From an uncultured Clostridia bacterium (lineage in GTDB: Bacteria; Bacillota; Clostridia; UBA1381), in assembly GCA_934454215.1 (NCBI GenBank), contig CAKSGG010000206.1, positions 1 through 5,185 of the forward strand: a stretch of DNA of 5,185 nucleotides. Direction: 5' to 3'. This document shows positions 1 to 4,487 of the stretch, in pieces (position 1 is the stretch's first letter; the number at the start of each line of letters is the position of its first letter). The notes under the pieces are model-generated. The model was given only the letters and a program-made list of their open reading frames with translations. It had not been told where the DNA came from and did not search any database. The position numbers and the translations under genes are program-made.

Positions 1-73
1 CCATTAGCTCAGTTGGTAGAGCACCTGACTCTTAATCAGGGTGTCCAGGGTTCGAGCCCCTGATGGTGTACCA
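1..73 (+). tRNA. tRNA-Lys (anticodon CTT), 5' end cut by window edge
   Basis: The cloverleaf can be folded by eye. The D stem is GCTC/GAGC. The anticodon stem CCTGA/TCAGG encloses loop CTCTTAA, giving anticodon CTT for the lysine codon AAG. The T arm is CAGGG-TTCGAGC-CCCTG. The 3' acceptor strand ATGGTGT is followed by discriminator A and an encoded CCA. Only CCAT of the 5' acceptor strand is present, so about three bases lie before the window. The 3' half of a tRNA gene is a common integrase target, and accessory-looking genes start just downstream. No second copy of the tRNA 3' end occurs in the window, so an attachment site here is only a suggestion. Confidence 0.95.
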
Positions 74-86
74 TAGCAATATTAAA

Positions 87-123
87 CAAAACCTCCGTGT
101 ATTTTATTACATTGGAGGTTTTG
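87..123 (+). terminator. Hairpin downstream of tRNA-Lys, probable terminator
   Basis: CAAAACCTCC at 87-96 pairs perfectly with GGAGGTTTTG at 114-123. The stem can continue inward past a bulged T113 with GTGTA against TACAT, including one G-T wobble. The distal arm ends in TTTT, followed by a loosely T-rich CTCTTTC. It lies 14 bases after the tRNA CCA, where a tRNA terminator is expected. The run of T after the stem is weak, so termination efficiency is uncertain. Confidence 0.65.
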
Positions 124-157
124 CTCTTTCAAAAATACTTAATTTCTATTAATATAC

Positions 158-190
158 AAGCCGACAAATTTCTATGTTTGTCGGCTTTTT
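158..190. terminator. Strong hairpin between tRNA and the 198-1004 gene, likely bidirectional terminator
   Basis: AAGCCGACAAA (158-168) and TTTGTCGGCTT (177-187) form an 11-bp perfect stem with an 8-base loop. On the plus strand the stem runs into TTTTT ending at 190, a classic intrinsic terminator. On the minus strand it lies just past the stop codon of the 198-1004 gene, although the T-run in that direction is poor. It separates convergent transcription from the tRNA and from the minus-strand gene. Confidence 0.8.
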
Positions 191-197
191 GTACGAT

Positions 198-1004
198 TTA
201 CTTAGGATAATTGTGTGTCCTTTTATATTCTGCAAAAACATCAACCATTAATTGATTGGCTCTCTTTTGACATGCAGGATTATAGCCATCGCGAATCAAT
301 CTTCTTATGCATTTGTTTTGAACTATAACAAAGTCTTGTCTTTCTTTTCTTAAGTTCCCAATTTCTTTTTTTAGGTCTCCAATTTCTTTTCTTAGGCTTT
401 TGATATTAGTTCTCAACTCTATCATTTTCTTTTTATCACATTCATTTTTATCACATTTCTTCGCACGCTCACAATAACCCGACTTAATGTCAGCCTTCAA
501 ATCTTGAATTTTTTGTTTCTGCTCATTAATTAATTTCCTTTGGTCAATATTTTTAGCATTTACAGATTGCATGTTTAACTCGCTCGTCTGAAACTCTGAT
601 TTATTTTTATAATTAGCAAATTTTACGCATTTTAAAAACACCTCATACGTTCCAACATTCGTTACAAAATGGTATTCTTTATATTTATCAAAAATGGGTA
701 AAAGCATTTCCCATACACCCATATCTCTCCAGCGATTAAACTTTTTTCGCAACGAATTTACATTAACATTTTTGCCGTCAATAGCATTGTTTGAATCAAC
801 ACATGCACATATGTTTTTTATACCATCATTCTCAAGTTGTTTCCAATGCAGCTTCAATCCATATTTTTCTTTATTCTCTACTAAAAAAAGTACTGAATTT
901 ACTAATAAAAGATTTTCTTCACTCTTGTCTATTTTACTTTTTGGAAGAATTTTATATATTTCTCCCCATATAGAACTTTCAAAGTTAATGTATTTATACT
1001 TCAT
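198..1004 (-). CDS. Transposase-head-like DNA-binding domain fused to a coiled coil (function unknown)
   Basis: This is a 268-residue protein. I chose the ATG at 1004 because GAGGTG (1016-1011) sits 6 bases upstream; the in-frame GTG at 1013 overlaps that Shine-Dalgarno. Residues about 8-105 follow the pattern of the N-terminal DUF4096-type domain of IS5-family transposases. That pattern is a W near an LP (W13, LP at 20-21), a hydrophobic helix (VNSVLFLVE) followed by a lone W (W54), and a closing KFNRWRDMGVWEMLL at 88-102 resembling the RFRRWxxxGVWxxxL signature. No DDE nuclease follows. Instead residues 152-228 are charged and helical, with an unbroken a/d series L197, I201, L204, I208, L211, I215, L218. 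A Cys cluster lies at C178, C184 and C189. I infer a DNA-binding, oligomerising protein derived from a transposase, perhaps a regulator. The family match is by eye only. It is transcribed alone from its own strong promoter and points away from the Rep operon. Confidence 0.85.
   Translation of the reverse strand: MKYKYINFESSIWGEIYKILPKSKIDKSEENLLLVNSVLFLVENKEKYGLKLHWKQLENDGIKNICACVDSNNAIDGKNVNVNSLRKKFNRWRDMGVWEMLLPIFDKYKEYHFVTNVGTYEVFLKCVKFANYKNKSEFQTSELNMQSVNAKNIDQRKLINEQKQKIQDLKADIKSGYCERAKKCDKNECDKKKMIELRTNIKSLRKEIGDLKKEIGNLRKERQDFVIVQNKCIRRLIRDGYNPACQKRANQLMVDVFAEYKRTHNYPK
341..403 (-). repeat. Three tandem 21-bp units encoding coiled-coil heptads
   Basis: Units 341-361, 362-382 and 383-403 share TTTCTTTTnTTAnGnnnnCAA-type sequence on the plus strand. 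Read on the minus strand they encode LRKEIGD, LKKEIGN and LRKERQD. The 21-bp unit is exactly one heptad, so gain or loss of a unit would lengthen or shorten the zipper without breaking frame. The drift between units shows the duplication is not brand new. Confidence 0.8.
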
Positions 1005-1022
1005 GTATATCACCTCAAAGCC

Positions 1023-1051
1023 AGTATACTACTTAATTTATCTAATGTCAA
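1023..1051 (-). promoter_or_regulatory. Near-consensus sigma-A promoter for the 198-1004 gene
   Basis: On the minus strand, TTGACA (1051-1046, perfect -35) is followed by a 17-base spacer and TATACT (1028-1023, five of six for -10). Transcription would begin near 1016, at the first base of the Shine-Dalgarno GAGGTG. This leaves a leader of about 12 bases. An A/T tract lies upstream at the UP-element position. Confidence 0.85.
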
Positions 1052-1061
1052 TATATGTCCT

Positions 1062-1081
1062 AATAAAAAAAATTTTTTATT
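1062..1081. promoter_or_regulatory. A8T6 tract, possible UP element or bent DNA
   Basis: A run of eight A followed by six T, flanked by AAT and ATT, makes a nearly palindromic A/T block. Measured from the predicted minus-strand start near 1016 it covers about -46 to -65, overlapping where an UP element would contact RNA polymerase alpha subunits. It also lies between the two divergent transcription units (198-1004 and 1146-2731). I see no convincing plus-strand promoter for the latter in 1052-1133; the best try, TTCAAC at 1081 with GATATA at 1104, is weak. Confidence 0.4.
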
Positions 1082-1145
1082 TCAACTAGATGTTCCGCTC
1101 AAAGATATAGATCATATGGGTAAATAAAAAAACGGAGGTATCTAT

Positions 1146-1268
1146 ATGTATCAATGCATTGAACTCAGTACCGAACAGGCAAAGCAAATAGCCTATGATT
1201 GGTATGATGTCATTATTAAAACGATAGGAGAAGAAAGGACGAATGGAAATGAAAAAAATAATCAGTAA
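1146..1268 (+). CDS. 40-residue small protein heading the Rep operon (unknown function)
   Basis: This open reading frame starts at ATG 1146, 7 bases after a perfect GGAGG (1134-1138), and ends with TAA at 1266-1268. The product starts MYQCIELSTEQ, is probably helical in the middle (QAKQIAYDWYDVIIKTI), and ends in a polar tail rich in N, E and K. It overlaps the next gene by 26 bases in another frame, consistent with translational coupling. I do not recognise a family. It may be a genuine small protein, for example a copy-number or Rep-accessory factor, or a leader peptide that delivers ribosomes to the start at 1243. The ribosome binding site and overlap favour real translation over chance. 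Confidence 0.65.
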   Translation: MYQCIELSTEQAKQIAYDWYDVIIKTIGEERTNGNEKNNQ

Positions 1269-1881
1269 ACCAAACTTGCTTGAAAATGCAAAAAAAATCA
1301 GAGAGAGGGAAAAACAAAAGTTAAATACACAGCTTAGAGAACTTCAACAAATCCCTGTACGGCGTTACTCCAATGGCGAGTACATACCTCTCAATTGTAA
1401 TGACTTGGAGTTAATTGAATGGTGTCGTAAATTCAATCGCAAACTGCGCAATTGCAAAGTGCTTATGGCTCAGCAAATTACACCAATCAGATTGTGCGGT
1501 ATACAATCGGGGTTACAACAATACGTTCCTTACGACAGAAAGGACAAGCGATTGTGCGAATGGTGCAGAATTAAAAACAAAGAAATTATAACAAAAAAAA
1601 TTTCAGAGCCGATACGCAAGCCAATAAGTATCATCGACGGAAAATATAATCCTTATGATGAGACTGACACGTTACTTGCTGCGTGGTGTGATAAATATAA
1701 TAAAAAGCTATATGATAGCAAACAGTTTATTTTGAAACACACAGGCAGTCAAATATGGCTGAGTGAAGATTACTTTACTTGCAGCAGTACACAAAGTCAA
1801 TTAAAAAAATGGTGTCAAAAACGCAACTCTGAAATCAAAAAAATATTATCAAAAAGGGATGGTTTGAATGGCAAAGCATAA
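1243..1881 (+). CDS. Four-repeat WCxxxN protein, translated just ahead of Rep
   Basis: This is a 212-residue protein. A basic, helical N-terminus (about 1-36, rich in K, R, E and Q) precedes four degenerate repeats of about 42 residues. Each repeat ends in WCxxxNxx[L/I]: WCRKFNRKL (60-68), WCRIKNKEI (107-115), WCDKYNKKL (148-156) and WCQKRNSEI (190-198). The W is preceded by a Y-x-P-like turn, then a polar/acidic stretch and a short amphipathic helix. The layout recalls helicase-associated (HA) repeats, which read G-x-x-VP, then LGxWVxxQR, and bind nucleic acid. The units here are shorter and have Cys after the Trp, so this is an analogy, not an assignment. The start at 1243 follows AGGAG (1226-1230) and AAAGG. 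Met3 at 1249 is an alternative with a better distance from AAAGG. Its end overlaps Rep by 14 bases. I infer a Rep partner that binds origin DNA or single strands. Confidence 0.88.
   Translation: MEMKKIISKPNLLENAKKIREREKQKLNTQLRELQQIPVRRYSNGEYIPLNCNDLELIEWCRKFNRKLRNCKVLMAQQITPIRLCGIQSGLQQYVPYDRKDKRLCEWCRIKNKEIITKKISEPIRKPISIIDGKYNPYDETDTLLAAWCDKYNKKLYDSKQFILKHTGSQIWLSEDYFTCSSTQSQLKKWCQKRNSEIKKILSKRDGLNGKA
1357..1848 (+). repeat. Four protein-level repeats with WCxxxN signature
   Basis: Repeat 1 covers residues 39-72 (1357-1458), repeat 2 residues 82-119 (1486-1599), repeat 3 residues 128-160 (1624-1722) and repeat 4 residues 168-202 (1744-1848). The conserved W residues are 47, 41 and 42 residues apart. 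W, C and N are invariant in all four copies; YxPYD is clearest in repeats 2 and 3. The DNA of the units has diverged, so this is an old duplication kept at protein level. Confidence 0.85.
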
Positions 1882-2731
1882 TTTAGAGTTTTTAAATGAT
1901 GATTATTCACCGCTTAATGCAAACGCGTCGGCAAAAATAACCTTTTTGCCGCATCGCGCAGAGGTTATAACAACCCAAACTTCAGCAGGAGCAGCTGGGC
2001 TATCGGGTATAAAAAGACTAAACAAACAAAGTTATGTTAACATATACACAGGTGAAGTTTCAGAATATGCAGTCAACAACAATAAGATTGATAACACAAC
2101 ATCAATTAAACAGTCGCTGAAACGCCTTCGCCTGTTAATCATGAACAATTTCATAGAATTTGAAAGTTTTTTAATAACGCTCACGTATAGTTCTGAAATG
2201 ACAAATTTTGAGCAGGCAGCTGATGATTACCGTAAATTTTACGATAATTTGAAATATCACTATAAAGAATATAAATTTGAGTATATCAGAATTATTGAGC
2301 CAACAGGCAATGGTATATGGCATATTCATATTTTAATCAAATCAGCTGTCTATGTTGAAAAATTTTTTATACAGCAAAGCGTTGTTCAAAATTTATGGAA
2401 GCATGGCTCAGTTAAAATAAGACAAATTTATGATACTACAAGCTTAGCAGCTTACTTTTGTACTTATAGCAATAATGAGAATGTAAAGGCTAAAAGAAAG
2501 CCAAAACATTTGATAAAGCAATCAAGGTGGAAATATTATCCTCATAACGCTAAGATTTATACAAAATCAAGAGGAATAAAAGCTCCCGACTGCATACAGG
2601 CAACAAGAGGTGAGGTGGATACCATATTAGCGGGATATGAAAGAGTTTCTGCAAATTCATTGATGGTCAAGGATAGAGACACCGACACTATATTAAACAA
2701 AGTAAACTATGAGCATTTCGAAAGGTCATGA
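1868..2731 (+). CDS. HUH-type rolling-circle replication initiator (Rep)
   Basis: This is a 287-residue protein with the three motifs of HUH Rep endonucleases in order. Motif 1 is the hydrophobic strand FLITLTY (101-107). Motif 2 is GIWHIHILIK (149-158), with metal-binding H152 and H154 and an upstream acidic E144 in RIIEPTGNG. Motif 3 lies in SLAAYFCTY (192-200), where Y196 or Y200 is the candidate nicking tyrosine. A TKSRGIK segment (232-238) resembles the SRG-I-K stretch common in Rep proteins of Bacillota elements. Known enzymes of this class nick one strand at the double-strand origin and stay linked to the 5' end through tyrosine. No helicase domain follows, so a host helicase would be needed. 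The ATG at 1868 overlaps the previous gene by 14 bases; AGGG at 1855-1858 is a modest ribosome binding site, which suggests coupled translation. The exact nick site is not identifiable. Confidence 0.9.
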   Translation: MAKHNLEFLNDDYSPLNANASAKITFLPHRAEVITTQTSAGAAGLSGIKRLNKQSYVNIYTGEVSEYAVNNNKIDNTTSIKQSLKRLRLLIMNNFIEFESFLITLTYSSEMTNFEQAADDYRKFYDNLKYHYKEYKFEYIRIIEPTGNGIWHIHILIKSAVYVEKFFIQQSVVQNLWKHGSVKIRQIYDTTSLAAYFCTYSNNENVKAKRKPKHLIKQSRWKYYPHNAKIYTKSRGIKAPDCIQATRGEVDTILAGYERVSANSLMVKDRDTDTILNKVNYEHFERS

Positions 2732-2779
2732 CTGTTTCTATTTAATATATTATTATATAACTCAGAAAAATAACATGGT

Positions 2780-2799
2780 GCTTATATAATATTATAAGC
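2780..2799. other. AT-rich stem-loop downstream of rep, possible origin element
   Basis: GCTTATA (2780-2786) pairs with TATAAGC (2793-2799) around the loop TAATAT. The apex TAATATTAT differs by one base from TAATATTAC, the nonanucleotide in the origin loop of several eukaryotic circular ssDNA viruses that also use HUH Reps. The local DNA is so AT-rich that chance is a serious alternative. It lies 49 bases past the rep stop, next to a second, stronger hairpin. Confidence 0.35.
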
Positions 2800-2800
2800 T

Positions 2801-2841
2801 AAACAGGCGAGTTGTTAAAGGGATTGTCAACTCGCCTGTTT
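2801..2841. terminator. 14-bp perfect hairpin between convergent rep and repressor genes
   Basis: AAACAGGCGAGTTG (2801-2814) and CAACTCGCCTGTTT (2828-2841) form a perfect 14-bp stem with a 13-base loop. It lies between the 3' ends of rep (2731) and the leftward repressor gene (2949), so a shared bidirectional terminator is the simplest reading. Neither side has a long T-run: GTTTGTATG on the plus strand, GTTTAGCTT on the minus. That leaves room for an origin role, such as a single-strand origin hairpin. The 107 bases from 2842 to 2948 hold no gene that I can support. Confidence 0.65.
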
Positions 2842-2948
2842 GTATGTGCCTATTGTTTTTAGTTGTACGCAATTTGAATTAATATGCTGTAAGCTATAGG
2901 TTGCAATCAGAATACGCCGTTAAAACATTGATTACGCCTATATAACAA

Positions 2949-3260
2949 TTAGTTGCTTTCAAGTCCAAGCAGAATATTGACGGCGTGCTGTAAGTCAGTG
3001 TGTTCACGATATGCAGTAATGATGTTGCGTTCATGAGCGGTAAATTCATTTGTATCAAGGTGAATATCAAGTAAGTCGCTTGGTGAAACATTGAGAGCTA
3101 TGCATATGCTTGCAAGAATATCAACATCGGGACGGTTAAGTCCTTGTTCCCAGTTGGATACTCGACTGCCGGATACGCCGATTTTATCAGCAAGCTGCTT
3201 CTGCGACATGTTGTTTTGCTTACGGTACTTACTTATATACTTGCCAATTTCATAATTCAT
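2949..3260 (-). CDS. XRE-family (CI-like) transcriptional repressor
   Basis: This is a 103-residue protein starting at ATG 3260, 7 bases after GAGGAG (3273-3268). A start upstream at 3308 is ruled out because the promoter -10 (3280-3285) lies inside that extension. The HTH_3 domain spans about residues 5-65: MSQKQLADKIGVS is helix 2 and turn, GSRVSNWEQG the recognition helix, and RPDVDILASICIALNVSPSDLL the closing helices. A short tail (72-100), in the style of ERNIITAYR...LQHAVNILLGL, is typical of small Bacillota XRE regulators and probably dimerises. There is no LexA-type peptidase domain, so induction by RecA-driven self-cleavage is unlikely. It faces the Cro-like gene across a two-promoter region carrying repeated operators, and probably represses that operon and possibly itself. 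Confidence 0.93.
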   Translation of the reverse strand: MNYEIGKYISKYRKQNNMSQKQLADKIGVSGSRVSNWEQGLNRPDVDILASICIALNVSPSDLLDIHLDTNEFTAHERNIITAYREHTDLQHAVNILLGLESN

Positions 3261-3279
3261 GACATCACTCCTCGGCTTT

Positions 3280-3308
3280 AGTATATCAGAAATTTTGTAA
3301 AAGGTCAA
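3280..3308 (-). promoter_or_regulatory. Repressor promoter (leftward)
   Basis: On the minus strand, TTGACC (3308-3303) is followed by a 17-base spacer and TATACT (3285-3280), each five of six to consensus. The predicted start near 3273 coincides with the first base of the Shine-Dalgarno, leaving a leader of about 13 bases. A TCAG-N5-TTGT half-operator (3286-3298) fills the spacer, which points to autoregulation. Confidence 0.85.
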
Positions 3309-3419
3309 TCAAAATTCAGAAAAAAATATAGAAAAAGCTTGACTTTACAGAAATGCTGTTATATAATATATAATATACAGTTATTCGGTAATATTATAAG
3401 GGGGTTACAGAAATGCGTG
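3286..3419. promoter_or_regulatory. Ladder of five operator-like sites at about 30-bp intervals
   Basis: The sites are 3286-3298 TCAG-N5-TTGT, 3316-3328 TCAG-N5-AATA, 3347-3359 ACAG-N5-CTGT, 3377-3389 ACAG-N5-CGGT and 3407-3419 ACAG-N5-CGTG. The CAG trinucleotides begin at 3287, 3317, 3348, 3378 and 3408, giving steps of 30, 31, 30 and 30. The heptamer CAGAAAT is exact in sites 1, 3 and 5, and the 12-mer TTACAGAAATGC is exact at 3345-3356 and 3405-3416. Site 3 is a perfect 4+4 inverted repeat, as expected for a dimeric XRE protein; sites 2 and 5 keep mainly the left half. Site 1 is in the leftward promoter spacer, site 3 in the rightward promoter spacer, and site 5 covers the start codon at 3413. 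Confidence 0.65.
3339..3367 (+). promoter_or_regulatory. Rightward promoter of the Cro-like/membrane/glycosylase operon
   Basis: TTGACT (3339-3344, five of six) and a perfect TATAAT (3362-3367) are separated by 17 bases. The start would fall near 3374, giving a leader of about 39 bases to the ATG at 3413. The strongest operator candidate (3347-3359) lies entirely in the spacer, where a bound repressor would block RNA polymerase. Confidence 0.88.
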
Positions 3420-3622
3420 TACATGAAAGAGTAAATGCGTACATAACAGAACACAACATACAGCGGAGTGAATTAGCTGAAAAATGCAGCATGCCGCTTG
3501 AAAAGCTGGGAGCAATAATAGACGGACAATGTATTATGTATGCAGAAGACTTGCGAGCCATATGCTTTGCGCTTAATGTAAGTGCGGAAGTGTTTGTAGA
3601 CTTTGGAAAACTAAGTGCGTAG
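3413..3622 (+). CDS. Small Cro-like helix-turn-helix protein
   Basis: This is a 69-residue protein starting at ATG 3413, 8 bases after AAGGGGG (3398-3404). Its order of helices matches the lambda-repressor-like fold. It begins with RVNAYITEHNIQRSELAEKCSM (residues 6-27), where SELAEKCSM is the helix 2/turn element. LEKLGAIIDGQC (29-40) stands at the recognition helix, and YAEDLRAICFALNVSAEVFVDF (43-64) is the C-terminal pair. The recognition helix lacks the polar Ser/Arg/Trp residues of typical XRE DNA readers (compare SRVSNWEQG in the facing repressor). It may therefore read DNA differently, or act mainly by dimerising. As first gene of the rightward unit and opposite a CI-like repressor, it takes the position of Cro. 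The next gene starts 14 bases downstream. Confidence 0.85.
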   Translation: MRVHERVNAYITEHNIQRSELAEKCSMPLEKLGAIIDGQCIMYAEDLRAICFALNVSAEVFVDFGKLSA

Positions 3623-3636
3623 AATGGAGGATAATT

Positions 3637-4368
3637 ATGGATAAAATAATTTATATTTGTGTATGTGTAATAGCTGCTATCATAGGCTTTTGTAATTCTT
3701 TAAAGGCGAGAAAAGAACATTTAGCGTCTTTGCCTGAACACGAAGAACAACAGCAAGAGCAGAAAATCACAAAATATAAAAAAATTTACAAAAGAACAGT
3801 AATAGGCATAATATGCCTTATCGGGGCGGCTTGTATTTTTTTTAGTTTCGACAATAAAACAGATATTGTACAAGATAAACATTTTACTTGCACAAGAACT
3901 GAATTTATAGAAAAATATGATGAATTATATACCAACTTATATAAAAAATATAGTGAATTATTATATGATAACCCGCCCTATCATCTTGTCGATGATTCAT
4001 CACTCTATGTTTTTGAAGCTGATGAAACTGTATTATCAGTTTCTCCAAATGCTTATAAAGAATATATAGCTTATGGACGCATGAGTGCTGTGCAGATAAT
4101 CGTCGATAAAAATGATTATGTAATCCGAGTCAGGATTGGTCGTTATAATAGCGCATTGCAAACAGATTCGGCAATTCAGTGTTTTACGAATGTTGAATGT
4201 GTAGCAGCATATATGGCTATAACGGGCGAAACAAATACTGATATAGCAACAAGTACATTGTCTAAAATGTATCCAGCCGGACGTGACAAAAAAGACCACT
4301 ACGAGTATATGATAGGTAGTGATGTAAATCATGAGGGCATAATGTTTTGCATACAACCAATAGCGTAA
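3637..4368 (+). CDS. Two-helix membrane protein with a ~170-residue soluble domain (unknown)
   Basis: This is a 243-residue protein with GGAGG (3626-3630) 6 bases before its ATG. Residues 4-20 form a first hydrophobic helix (IIYICVCVIAAIIGFC), and 21-53 a very charged E/Q/K linker. Residues 54-70 form a second helix (TVIGIICLIGAACIFFS), and 71-243 a soluble domain. By the positive-inside rule the K/R-rich linker is cytoplasmic, which places the C-terminal domain outside the membrane; this is an inference. The soluble domain has four Cys (85, 182, 188, 238) that could form disulfides, a Tyr-rich early segment, and a beta-rich centre (VQIIVDKNDYVIRVRIG). I recognise no family. It shares the rightward operon with the Cro-like protein, so it is probably expressed only when the repressor is lifted. 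The frame continues beyond its TAA for another 35 sense codons. Confidence 0.88.
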   Translation: MDKIIYICVCVIAAIIGFCNSLKARKEHLASLPEHEEQQQEQKITKYKKIYKRTVIGIICLIGAACIFFSFDNKTDIVQDKHFTCTRTEFIEKYDELYTNLYKKYSELLYDNPPYHLVDDSSLYVFEADETVLSVSPNAYKEYIAYGRMSAVQIIVDKNDYVIRVRIGRYNSALQTDSAIQCFTNVECVAAYMAITGETNTDIATSTLSKMYPAGRDKKDHYEYMIGSDVNHEGIMFCIQPIA

Positions 4369-4476
4369 ATAAATAGCATTGATAAAAGTAAAAAAATATA
4401 TTACATAAAAACGGGAAATATTACATTCTATCGTGAATCAGAAAAGGCACTCGAAATACTAAAATCAGAGGAGTAG
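4369..4476 (+). pseudogene. In-frame coding-like remnant after the membrane protein stop
   Basis: The frame after TAA 4366-4368 stays open for 35 codons to TAG at 4474-4476. Its latter part reads like protein (KTGNITFYRESEKALEIL, then KSEE), but it has no ATG, GTG or TTG start. The TAG is embedded in the ribosome binding site of the next gene (GAGGAGTAGGAG), the tight arrangement usual when a true gene ends there. It could be the former C-terminus of the membrane protein cut off by a nonsense change, the tail of a lost small gene with frame damage near the A-run at 4390-4396, or chance. Confidence 0.35.
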
Positions 4477-4487
4477 GAGAATTATAA

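Noticed and set aside
694..1089. Plus-strand open frames (694-1089 and 791-973) opposite the 198-1004 gene
   Set aside because: They lie antisense to a gene with a strong promoter, ribosome binding site and coiled-coil pattern. Their products are composition-driven (F, S and I rich) and lack a ribosome binding site of note.
1081..1109. TTCAAC-17-GATATA as a promoter for the Rep operon
   Set aside because: The -10 matches consensus at only about half its positions, so I report no promoter there.
2866..2938. TACGC repeats at 2866, 2913 and 2933 as possible iterons
   Set aside because: The shared core is only five bases. AATACGCC and ATTACGCC are 20 bp apart, but the set is too short to separate from chance.
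2894..3091. Minus-strand open frame of 65 codons
   Set aside because: It overlaps the repressor gene in another frame on the same strand and has no recognisable domain or good ribosome binding site.
3261..3308. N-terminal extension of the repressor to a start at 3308
   Set aside because: The extension contains the whole promoter, and GAGGAG sits correctly before the ATG at 3260.
4036..4356. Minus-strand open frame opposite the membrane protein gene
   Set aside because: It is antisense to a well-supported gene; its Cys/Ile/Tyr-rich product is a typical shadow translation.
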